64,000 nucleotides of DNA. Source: Pannonibacter carbonis (GTDB taxonomy: Bacteria > Pseudomonadota > Alphaproteobacteria > Rhizobiales > Stappiaceae). Positions within the stretch are counted from its first letter, which is position 1, and every line of letters starts with the position of its first letter. Location of the stretch: positions 33,543 through 97,542 of the forward strand of contig NZ_PUDR01000015.1 of assembly GCF_003012935.1 (NCBI RefSeq), given 5' to 3'. The translations under genes and the position numbers were made by a program. Shown here in pieces: positions 18,600 to 27,690 of this stretch. A model generated the notes under the pieces. That model worked only from the letters and a program-made list of their open reading frames with translations. It was not told the origin of the DNA and made no database searches.

Positions 18600-19085
18600 T
18601 CAGGCCGGAGTGACCACATGGGTCATGAATTCATGAAAGCTCCCGTCCGCCTGCTCGACGCTGCCCGTGAAGCTGCGGCTGCCATCAGACCTGAAGCGGA
18701 TGACATCGCGATAATTGACGATTTTGTCGGGGGCGTTGAAATCCGGTCCCTGGGCTTCCAGCACCAGCGTCTCGCCGCCGTCTTCCAGCCAGCCGCGGTA
18801 GATCCACAGACGGTCCATCATCGATCCGATCCATGTGCCGGTGTAGCAGCCGAGCGCCGGGTCGTAGCCGATGGTCATGATCATCCGGGCCGGCGTTCCG
18901 TCCGGCATCGGGCCCTGGCTTTCGATCACCACCCAGAGCTCCCCAAGCATCCGGCCCGTCTCGGTCCAGAGCTTTGCCGGATCGTTGGGGTCGTAGTCCG
19001 GATGACCCGTGCTCGAGATCATGCGCCAGCTGCCGGCCAGCCGTTGCAGGACCTTGTGATGTTCCGTCGCTTGGGAGGGTTGCAT
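18600..19085 (-). CDS. DUF1579 family protein
   Basis: A 161-residue lipocalin-like protein of unknown function. Family features are HHKVLQRLAGSWR near the start, TGRMLGELWVVIESQGPMPDG, and MIMTIGYDPALGCYTGTWIGSMMDRLWIYRGWLE, a repeated beta-strand pattern with conserved Gly and Trp residues. No signal peptide, so it is cytoplasmic. It is the first gene of a two-gene unit with the VOC protein and is divergent from the MarR regulator at 19216. In other bacteria DUF1579 proteins often lie next to VOC or SRPBCC genes. Confidence 0.85.
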   Translation of the reverse strand: MQPSQATEHHKVLQRLAGSWRMISSTGHPDYDPNDPAKLWTETGRMLGELWVVIESQGPMPDGTPARMIMTIGYDPALGCYTGTWIGSMMDRLWIYRGWLEDGGETLVLEAQGPDFNAPDKIVNYRDVIRFRSDGSRSFTGSVEQADGSFHEFMTHVVTPA

Positions 19086-19192
19086 GAACGTCCCCTGGTG
19101 CTGTGGGTTGAACCGTTGCGTTGACGGGGGATAAGTCTTGCGGGCCCGGGAGGTCCGCCGTATCCCGGCAATAGTCTCAATTGACGAGATGA

Positions 19193-19204
19193 GTTGATAT
19201 CAAC
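19193..19204. promoter_or_regulatory. Palindrome in the MarR/DUF1579 intergenic region
   Basis: GTTGATATCAAC is a perfect 12-base palindrome centred between the divergent DUF1579 and MarR genes, starting 23 bases before the MarR ATG. The length and location are typical of a MarR operator that would control both directions. Confidence 0.45.
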
Positions 19205-19215
19205 ATAATTAGCCC

Positions 19216-19662
19216 ATGTCAAACACGCCTGTGATCCCCTATTCCAAGACACTGCAGGTCAAGGACACCTGCCTTTGCCTCTTTGCCCAGCGTGCCGCAC
19301 GCGTTCTGGCGCGGCGGTTCGATATGGCGCTGAAGCCTCTCGGCCTGACCAATCAGCAGTTCTCGTTGATGATGTCGCTGAACCGGCCCGAGCCGCCGTC
19401 GCTGGGGCAGGTCGCGCGGTTGCTTGGCATGGACCGGACTACGCTGACAGCGGCGCTTAAGCCGCTGACGCGCAGCGGCTGGGTTGAGGTGCGGCCGGAT
19501 CCAAAAGACAAGCGCGGCAAGCGCCTGGCTTTGACAGAAGCCGGAACCGCTGTTCTAGAGGCGGCTGTGCCGGTGTGGGACGACGTGCACGGTGCGCTGG
19601 AGGCCGGAATGGCTACAGATCCGCAGCTGCTGCGCAACGGGCTTGCCGAGATCAGCGGCTAG
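19216..19662 (+). CDS. MarR family transcriptional regulator
   Basis: A 148-residue winged-helix repressor. An N-terminal dimerisation helix (CLCLFAQRAARVLARRFDMAL) is followed by LTNQQFSLMMSLNR, the recognition region LGQVARLLGMDRTTLTAALKPLTRSGWVEV and the wing DPKDKRGKRLALTEAG. Cys residues near the start (DTCLCLF) could make it redox-sensitive, but that is speculative. It is divergent from DUF1579-VOC with a palindrome between them, so it probably regulates that pair. Its 3' end overlaps the convergent Rdx-family gene by 11 bases. Confidence 0.9.
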   Translation: MSNTPVIPYSKTLQVKDTCLCLFAQRAARVLARRFDMALKPLGLTNQQFSLMMSLNRPEPPSLGQVARLLGMDRTTLTAALKPLTRSGWVEVRPDPKDKRGKRLALTEAGTAVLEAAVPVWDDVHGALEAGMATDPQLLRNGLAEISG

Positions 19663-20011
19663 GCGCGTCGCCCTTGGAATGCCCGTCCGAATGCCCGAGA
19701 TCGCGCTCGGGCCAGACCAGATCGCGCACCTTCTGCTTCAGGATCTTGGCTTCCGGGAAGCCGCCATCCGCCTTGCGCTCCCAGATCTGGGTGCCATCAC
19801 AGGTGATGAGAAAAACACCGCCCGTTCCCGGTATGAGCGTCACCGCGCCAATGTCTTCGGAGAAGGTCGAGAGCAGTTCCTGCGCCATCCAGGCAGCCCG
19901 CAACATCCAGCCGCACTGGCGGCAATAGGTGATGCTGATCGACGGCTTGGCTGGCATCGGGGCCTGGGCGGCGGGTTCGGCCTTCGGGTCTGGATCTGTG
20001 AGCTTCGACAT
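19652..20011 (-). CDS. SelT/SelW/SelH (Rdx) family protein
   Basis: A 119-residue thioredoxin-fold protein. The ITYCRQCGWMLRAAWMAQELL segment near residues 30-50 carries the CxxC redox pair of the Rdx family (Cys-Cys where eukaryotic SelW has Cys-Sec). The GTGGVFLITCDG and RKADGGFPEAKILKQKVRDLV segments match the rest of the fold. The start at MSKLTDPDP gives a normal size plus a 20-residue Pro/Ala-rich leader. The function is a presumed thiol redox role; the partner is unknown. It converges on and slightly overlaps the MarR gene. Confidence 0.88.
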   Translation of the reverse strand: MSKLTDPDPKAEPAAQAPMPAKPSISITYCRQCGWMLRAAWMAQELLSTFSEDIGAVTLIPGTGGVFLITCDGTQIWERKADGGFPEAKILKQKVRDLVWPERDLGHSDGHSKGDAPSR

Positions 20012-20187
20012 TCGGATGGCCTTTGGCGCGGGACATGCGGGCTGGCTGGCCGGAAGCAAGAGGTGCCGGCGGGCTGGGATGACTTGCGATCACTGCATGG
20101 ATCTTTCCTGCCTCGCAAGGGTGGTTGTTGAGCTGTGGTTGCAGCCGGGCTACCTGTGACGGCAGGATATCCCGAGCCGGTGATGCG

Positions 20188-21126
20188 ATGAGCCAGGACA
20201 GCCCCGACAAGAGCCGCAGAGTGTCGATCGAGGCGGCTGCCTGCGGCCGGCTTGATGCCGTGCTGGCCGATGTTCCCGGACTTGCGGCGGCCATCGGCGA
20301 CCTGTCTGCGATTTCACGGCAGGACGGGCTCAGCAACGAGGTCTTCCGCATCGATGGCAGCCGGGGGGAATTTGTCCTGCGGCTTGAACGGGCCAGCTTG
20401 CGTGGGCGGGTTGACCGGCGTGCCGAGGCAGCTTTTGCCAGGCGGGCGGCGGATCTGGGGCTTGGGCCAAGTGTCGTGCTGGCCGACCCGGAACGCGGCG
20501 TGATGCTGTTGCAGGCGCTGCCGGAGGCGCGTCCGCTTGCAAGCGGTGACAGGGCCGACCCGGGTGAGGCAGTCCTGCTTGGCGTTGCCTTGCGCAAACT
20601 GCACCAGGCGGAGGGGCTTGTTGCCAGCCCCTTGCACCCCGAGGAACTGATTGCCGGGCTGCGGGCAAGGGTGCCGGCCGCACGGTTGTCTGCCCTGCAA
20701 ACGCAGGTGGTGGAAGCGGCGATGGCTGCCGCGCGGGAACTGGGCGCGGACCCTGTCCATCCGGTACCCAGTCACTGCGATCCGGTGCCGCAGAATGTGC
20801 TGCTGTCCGGCGGGCGGTTGTGGCTGATCGACTTCGAGTATGCAGCGCTGGCCGACCCGGCCTGGGACCTCGCCTATGCCGGACTTGAGGCGGGATATGG
20901 CGCGGCTGCGCGCATGGCACTGTTGACCGGCTATTGCGCCGGGGATTTTCCGGCGGCAGCAAAACTGGCCCTGCGGGTAGGGGAGATGCGACCGGTATGT
21001 GACGTCGTGTCGGCACTGTGGGCGCTGGATCAGGCGGAAGCCGGCAATCCGGCAACGGACTTCACGGCCTATGCCGAAGCGCGGCTGGCACGGGCGCGAA
21101 CTGCGCTTGATCGGTCCGGGGCATAG
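20188..21126 (+). CDS. Choline kinase-like phosphotransferase
   Basis: A 312-residue aminoglycoside phosphotransferase/choline kinase fold protein. The N-lobe shows GLSNEVFRID and FVLRLERAS (ATP-binding Lys replaced by Arg in this stretch). The catalytic loop HCDPVPQNVLL matches HxDxxxxN, followed by the metal-binding WLIDFEYA. The C-lobe has DPAWDLAYAGLEA. These features fit the choline/ethanolamine kinase subfamily, which phosphorylates small alcohols. MSQDSPD at 20188 is the chosen start; an upstream extension to 20125 is unlikely. Divergent from the Rdx gene. Confidence 0.83.
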   Translation: MSQDSPDKSRRVSIEAAACGRLDAVLADVPGLAAAIGDLSAISRQDGLSNEVFRIDGSRGEFVLRLERASLRGRVDRRAEAAFARRAADLGLGPSVVLADPERGVMLLQALPEARPLASGDRADPGEAVLLGVALRKLHQAEGLVASPLHPEELIAGLRARVPAARLSALQTQVVEAAMAAARELGADPVHPVPSHCDPVPQNVLLSGGRLWLIDFEYAALADPAWDLAYAGLEAGYGAAARMALLTGYCAGDFPAAAKLALRVGEMRPVCDVVSALWALDQAEAGNPATDFTAYAEARLARARTALDRSGA

Positions 21127-21162
21127 GCCCTTAGCCCGAATGCACAGCGGCTGCCCAATTGT

Positions 21163-22131
21163 CTAGCGGGCGCCGGTCGGGTCGAAGGCGAGCACGCAGA
21201 CCTGGTGCCGGTTGTTCATGTCGTCGCGAAGCGACATGTTTTCGGGATCGCGCAGCAGATTGTCCCAAAGATCGTCAGATATCAGGGACGTTAGCGTGCA
21301 GGCGCAGATCTTGCGGCAGGCGGCCTCGTCCACACCGCCCAGAGCACAGGTGAAGCTGCAGTTGTCGACAAAGTCAGTCGAGGCCCGGTCTGGGATGAGA
21401 TGCACGGCAGCCAGAAGCCAAAGCGCGCCGAACAGCACCGGTTGATGCAGAAGGTAGACAGCCAGGGAATGGCGGCCCGCGAAACTGGCGAGCCTGCTGC
21501 CGGGGCCGCTCGGTTGCCACGCGGCCGCACGCAGGGTTGCCTTTGGCTGGCGCAGGAGATGGCCGGCGGCAATACCGATCAGGGTCAAGCCGGCCCAGGG
21601 CGCAAGCGGAACATAGTCGACGCTGGAGACGCCCGGATCGCCAAGGCCGGTCCACAGCCACCAGGGACCATCCAGGGCTGGAACGCCCGGCACATAGGGC
21701 AGGGCGAGGATCAACCCGCCGGCAACAAGGGCGAGAGGGGCGCCGGCCAGCGCCGGCAGGCGGGCAAAGGGCAGGGCGATCAGGCTCGCGGCGGCAATGG
21801 CATGCAGGATGCCGAAGCGGACCAGCCCCTCGCCCAGGGCAAACCAGGTGCCAAGGCTTACAAGGGCCGCTGCCGCGAGGATCATGGCCTCGCGGCGCAG
21901 GAAGGCGCGCCAGCGAATGCCGGTCCCATGCGCCAGCGTGAGGCTGACGCCGGCCAGAAACAGGAAGCTGCCGGCAATGGCGGCGGCAAAGGCGCGCCAG
22001 CCCGGGGCCGTATCGACGGGCCAGTCGACAACGCCAAACCAGAACAGGTCCCAGGACAGGTGATAGACGCCCATTGCAAACAGCGCCAGACCGCGCAGGA
22101 CGTCAAGGACCGGAAGGCGAGCCGGGGTCAT
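21163..22131 (-). CDS. DUF1624 (HGSNAT-like) membrane protein with Cys-rich tail
   Basis: A 322-residue integral membrane protein with seven to eight hydrophobic helices. The opening PVLDVLRGLALFAMGVYHLSWDLFWFG is the DUF1624/heparan-alpha-glucosaminide N-acetyltransferase-like signature. RHSLAVYLLHQPVLFGALWLL is the last helix. After it a ~65-residue soluble tail holds CSFTC, CRKICAC and a further Cys, which could form disulfides or bind metal. Acyl transfer to a sugar or lipid acceptor in the envelope is a family-based guess. It follows a 42-codon membrane ORF by 19 bases. Confidence 0.83.
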   Translation of the reverse strand: MTPARLPVLDVLRGLALFAMGVYHLSWDLFWFGVVDWPVDTAPGWRAFAAAIAGSFLFLAGVSLTLAHGTGIRWRAFLRREAMILAAAALVSLGTWFALGEGLVRFGILHAIAAASLIALPFARLPALAGAPLALVAGGLILALPYVPGVPALDGPWWLWTGLGDPGVSSVDYVPLAPWAGLTLIGIAAGHLLRQPKATLRAAAWQPSGPGSRLASFAGRHSLAVYLLHQPVLFGALWLLAAVHLIPDRASTDFVDNCSFTCALGGVDEAACRKICACTLTSLISDDLWDNLLRDPENMSLRDDMNNRHQVCVLAFDPTGAR

Positions 22132-22150
22132 CAGCGGCTCTTGCCGCGCA

Positions 22151-22279
22151 TCAGCCAAGGAAAGCAGACAGCAGCAGGCTGGCAAAGCCGCCGAGCACAA
22201 TGGTCGCGGCCACCAGGGGCCAGGGGGAGGGGCTGGTCGCGGCCGTGCTGTCCATGTCGAAACGGTCCTGGAGGCTCAT
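22151..22279 (-). CDS. Small single-pass membrane protein (42 aa)
   Basis: An ORF of 42 codons starting MSLQDRFDMDSTAATSPSPWP, then one hydrophobic helix (LVAATIVLGGFASLLLSAFLG) and a stop right after the helix. AAAGGT precedes the ATG by about 8 bases. It ends 19 bases before the DUF1624 gene on the same strand, so the two would be co-transcribed. The size, the clean membrane helix and operon placement support it; no family was recognised. Confidence 0.5.
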   Translation of the reverse strand: MSLQDRFDMDSTAATSPSPWPLVAATIVLGGFASLLLSAFLG

Positions 22280-22547
22280 CGCTGACCTTTCTGCGGCTTC
22301 GGAGATACAGGTTCGCAAACGCGCCCGGCAGATGACCGGACAAAGGAGCCACAGGGAACGACAGATATGGTTAATGAAAGGTTAAGGGGGCGAGTGCCCG
22401 GTTGGCGCTTGCTGCGCCGGTGGCGGGCGGAGCTGTCCCCGATGCGCTGAAACACGTGGCGGTGGCCGCACCCGAGGTTCCGGACGAGGAGTCAGGAAAA
22501 GTGTTTCACATTCAATAGCTTACCTCGGAAGCTGTGCAGGCCTCAGG

Positions 22548-22958
22548 TCACAAGCCCAGGGCTTCCAGCCCGCCTTCCAGATGGTCGGCAAGCATCGGCA
22601 TGCGCAGCAGATAGGTGGAGGTGGCGGAGAAGGCGCGGTCGCGTGCTTCGTCAACGGCCTGTGCATAGTCGGAGGCATCAAAGTCCCCCCGGCCCAGCCA
22701 GACGAGGGCGACGAGTTCGGCGGCCTCGTCAATGTTGAGGTCATCGATTAACTCGCGGAGTTCCTCCTCGCTGAGATCTTCGCTCTCTTCCTCCGCCAGG
22801 CCGTTGTGATGGTGGCTGTCTGTGAGCAGATCCGGGTCGAATTCGACCTCCGCCTCACCACGGTTCTCGTAGGCATCATCCAGGGCGGTCGATGCAGCCC
22901 GTGCCTTCTGCGCCAGCATGCGAATGGTGTCGGGGGACAAGGTGAGTTCGATGGCCAT
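22548..22958 (-). CDS. DUF3775 family protein
   Basis: A 136-residue acidic protein. MAIELTLSPDTIRMLAQKARA opens the family domain; the middle is acidic (LAEEESEDLSEEELRELIDDLN), followed by EAAELVALVWLGRGDFD and EARDRAFSATSTYLLRMPMLADHLEGGLEALGL, the conserved C-terminal helix pair. The function is unknown. The good GGAGG ribosome site lies 6 bases before the ATG. It is the last of a same-strand run with two small membrane protein genes upstream (23034-23477). Confidence 0.85.
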   Translation of the reverse strand: MAIELTLSPDTIRMLAQKARAASTALDDAYENRGEAEVEFDPDLLTDSHHHNGLAEEESEDLSEEELRELIDDLNIDEAAELVALVWLGRGDFDASDYAQAVDEARDRAFSATSTYLLRMPMLADHLEGGLEALGL

Positions 22959-23033
22959 GGCTAGCCTCCGCGATCATGTCCCCACACTATCCACCGGCTT
23001 GCAAGTCTTGACAACTGGCCAAGGCCGGAAGGG

Positions 23034-23201
23034 CTAGTGGCTGCCAGCTTGCGGCGGTGGCAATTGGCGGTCTGGGCGGGCGGATGCAGCACTGTCCGGT
23101 CCGGTCAGGGAGATGATCACGGCGAGGATCAGGCCAAGAGCGATGGCAATGCCGAGGGGACGCAGGCTCGCTTCCTCTGGGTCACGGGACTGGCGGGGCA
23201 T
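23034..23201 (-). CDS. Small single-pass membrane protein (55 aa)
   Basis: An ORF of 55 codons with a charged N-terminus (MPRQSRDPEEASLRP), one hydrophobic helix (LGIAIALGLILAVIISL) and a Pro/Gln-rich tail. It begins three bases after the stop of the 90-residue membrane protein gene, a spacing that argues strongly for a real, co-transcribed gene. No family was recognised. The protein would sit in the inner membrane. Confidence 0.5.
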   Translation of the reverse strand: MPRQSRDPEEASLRPLGIAIALGLILAVIISLTGPDSAASARPDRQLPPPQAGSH

Positions 23202-23204
23202 GTG

Positions 23205-23477
23205 TCAGTGTCTCCAGGAGGTGGCCAGGTGGCGCGCATAGGCCGGCGAGGCGGATAGGCTGCGTTCCAGGCGATGCCACAGGGCCAGGGTGACGGCGCT
23301 CATGGCAAGAAATACACCGAGCAGCAGCAGGATCGCACCATCCACCGTGGCCGCTTCGCCGAAGACCGCATAGAGCCCGGCAGCCGCAATGCAGGCAATC
23401 GCGGTCACAGGCAGGATGCCGGGTAGGCGGTTGTGGTCGGCTCGCGGGTCATGCTGATGGAAGAAAGATCCGGTCAC
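23205..23477 (-). CDS. Two-helix membrane protein (90 aa), hypothetical
   Basis: Starting at GTG 23477, with AAAGGA seven bases upstream, this gives 90 residues: a short His-rich head (FFHQHDPRADHN) and two hydrophobic helices (LPVTAIACIAAAGLYAVFG and GAILLLLGVFLAMSAVTLALW), then a basic tail. The frame is open to 23579 but the extension lacks a ribosome site. The gene just downstream, 55 codons, is nearly contiguous. The function is unknown. Confidence 0.55.
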   Translation of the reverse strand: MTGSFFHQHDPRADHNRLPGILPVTAIACIAAAGLYAVFGEAATVDGAILLLLGVFLAMSAVTLALWHRLERSLSASPAYARHLATSWRH

Positions 23478-23692
23478 GATGTGTCCTTTCCTTCGGAATT
23501 CCGATGAAGGGACAATGATCGGTGATTGCGACGCGTTCCCGCTTGGATCATGACGCAGTGCGACAGATTTTGCGGCCATTTCAGGGCAAGGTCGTTAGCC
23601 TTGTCATTTTCTGATTCACTTCTTTTTGGGGAAATGCTGCGAGAGTGCGCTGCAATACTCTGGTGGTTGGTCGGTCAGGTCCGGAAGAACGG

Positions 23693-26124
<2,432 letters not shown>

Positions 26125-26191
26125 AATTAAGGCGTTAGGGCGCAGAGCGGGTCGTCCGGTCGCGCCCGCGCCACATTGTATTGTCACAATG

Positions 26192-26238
26192 AACCCGGTT
26201 CGGCACGGCGCTTGGCGTCACTGCCGGGCCGGGTTTTT
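26192..26238 (+). terminator. Rho-independent terminator after aspartate aminotransferase
   Basis: A 14-base stem (AACCCGGTTCGGCA at 26192-26205 with TGCCGGGCCGGGTT at 26222-26235, two G-U pairs) followed by a TTTTT run, 68 bases after the stop codon. Confidence 0.75.
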
Positions 26239-26301
26239 CGTTCAGGTCCCTATGACCGCAGCGGCACCTTGCCTTCTCGATCTCGTCCACGGAGACTTCT
26301 G

Positions 26302-26784
26302 ATGATTCGTTCCACGCTCTTTGCTGCCGCCCTGGCTGTCGCTTCCATTGCAACGCCGGCGCTGGCGCAGAACCAGGCCCCGGGCTTGCAGATTGGCGTC
26401 TTGACCTGCGTTGTCACGGGCGAAAGCAACTTTATTGTCGGTTCCAGCCATTCGCTGTCCTGCGCCTACAAGCCGGCCATCGATGCACCGGTCGAGACCT
26501 ACAAGGGCAAGATCACGGATTACGGCGTTGACATCGGCTCCACCTCCAATGCCAATCTGGTCTGGGGCGTGCTGGCGCCGAGTGCTGACATGAAGCCAGG
26601 TGCTCTGGCCGGCACCTATGCTGGCGTGACGGCCGGCGTAACGCTGGGCGCCGGGCTTGAGGCCAATGCCCTGATCGGTGGCCTGGATCGCTCCATCGCA
26701 CTCAACCCGCTGAGCCTTGAAAGCAACACCGGCGCCAACATCACCCTTGGCGTCGCCAAGCTGTCGCTGGAAGCGGTCGAGTAA
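26302..26784 (+). CDS. DUF992 family secreted protein
   Basis: A 160-residue exported protein with a clear signal peptide (IRSTLFAAALAVASIATPALA, cut after ALA at about residue 22). The mature part has GVLTCVVTGESNFIVGSSHSLSCAYKP, where two Cys probably form a disulfide, and repeated Gly-rich segments (GTYAGVTAGVTLGAGLEANALIGG). This matches DUF992, a periplasmic family of unknown function common in Hyphomicrobiales. GGAG lies 8 bases before the ATG. It has its own terminator downstream. Confidence 0.9.
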   Translation: MIRSTLFAAALAVASIATPALAQNQAPGLQIGVLTCVVTGESNFIVGSSHSLSCAYKPAIDAPVETYKGKITDYGVDIGSTSNANLVWGVLAPSADMKPGALAGTYAGVTAGVTLGAGLEANALIGGLDRSIALNPLSLESNTGANITLGVAKLSLEAVE

Positions 26785-26824
26785 TCCGCAATCCGGCTGG
26801 TTCCAGCCCGGTTCAAATCGACAG

Positions 26825-26852
26825 GAGGGCGGCTTCGGCTGCCCTCTTTTTT
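26825..26852 (+). terminator. Rho-independent terminator after DUF992 gene
   Basis: Arms GAGGGC (26825-26830) and GCCCTC (26841-26846) around a TTCG-type tetraloop, followed by TTTTTT. It lies 41 bases after the stop. Confidence 0.9.
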
Positions 26853-26870
26853 GTTAACGGCCCCAAAGCG

Positions 26871-26968
26871 GTCATCCCCGCCTTGTGCGGGGATCCATGC
26901 TGTCATGATGGCTGTTCTTTGATGGGCCTGAGCCCGATTTCTGGATCCCCGCACAAGGCGGGGATGAC
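26871..26968. repeat. Inverted repeat pair, REP-like
   Basis: A 27-base arm beginning GTCATCCCCGCCTTGTGCGG (26871-26897) is perfectly inverted at 26942-26968, with 44 bases between. Each arm also contains a short internal hairpin (CCCCGCcttgtGCGGGG). This is a palindromic repeat of the sort scattered between alphaproteobacterial genes. A shorter relative of the first arm appears near 50190-50210. Confidence 0.85.
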
Positions 26969-27121
26969 TCCTGTGAGAGCGTCTTCGCAGGGAGAAAAAC
27001 CGCGAGCCCGTCCGGACCACGGCGGAATCCGATTCACCGGGTTGGGCCGGTAACCTCGCAACCCGAGTTGATCATGGCCGTGGGGTTTTCAATCGTCCTC
27101 CGTACCGCCCCCGGCCCCCCT

Positions 27122-27463
27122 TCACTTCCGCTCGTCGCTGTCCTTGTTGATCTCGCGGCAGGCCGGGTTGCTGGTCGACGGGCATGGCTCGGTCAGCTTG
27201 TGATTGCGGTCCTTGCGCTGCTGCTCAAGCTGCAGCGTCTGGCTGTCCAGCGTGCCGAGCTGACGGGCGCGGGCTCGGTCCAGCAGCCTTGCCGGGTTTT
27301 GGGCCCGGGCAGCGCGCCCGCCTGCTGTGCCATTGTCGTGGAAGCCGCCGAGCGCCGAGGTCTGGGCGGTCAATGGTGATGTCTGGACGGCGAGTGCCAT
27401 TGCGCCAAGGCACAGCGCCGCGAGAGTGTGCGGCAGATCAATCCCGGGCAGTCGCATTGGCAT
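27122..27463 (-). CDS. Hypothetical exported protein
   Basis: A 113-residue protein with an N-terminal hydrophobic signal (DLPHTLAALCLGAMALAVQTSPLTAQ) cut probably near residue 35. The mature part is polar and Arg/Gln-rich (ARLLDRARARQLGTLDSQTLQLEQQRKDRN), likely helical, with two Cys near the end (CPSTSNPACREI). No family was recognised. It is divergent from the EF-G-like gene. The signal peptide plus the start position at 27463 support a real gene, though the ribosome site is weak. Confidence 0.5.
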   Translation of the reverse strand: MPMRLPGIDLPHTLAALCLGAMALAVQTSPLTAQTSALGGFHDNGTAGGRAARAQNPARLLDRARARQLGTLDSQTLQLEQQRKDRNHKLTEPCPSTSNPACREINKDSDERK

Positions 27464-27690
27464 GGTGTTCTCGTGGGTGAGCCGCGGACAGGGCGGGTCC
27501 AGCAATGCGTCATGGTCCGGCCGCTGGCAAGGCCTGGTTCGATGTTGCAGTGCCGCACATGTTTTCCTTGCGTCGGCTTACAAAACGGCGCGAGCATGGC
27601 GGACCGCCCCAAGGCGGGCGGTGGCGCGGCCTTGCGGCGTCCATCCTGTCGCAAACCGCGCTGGCACCCCAGCCAACGGGAGGCGGCGGC

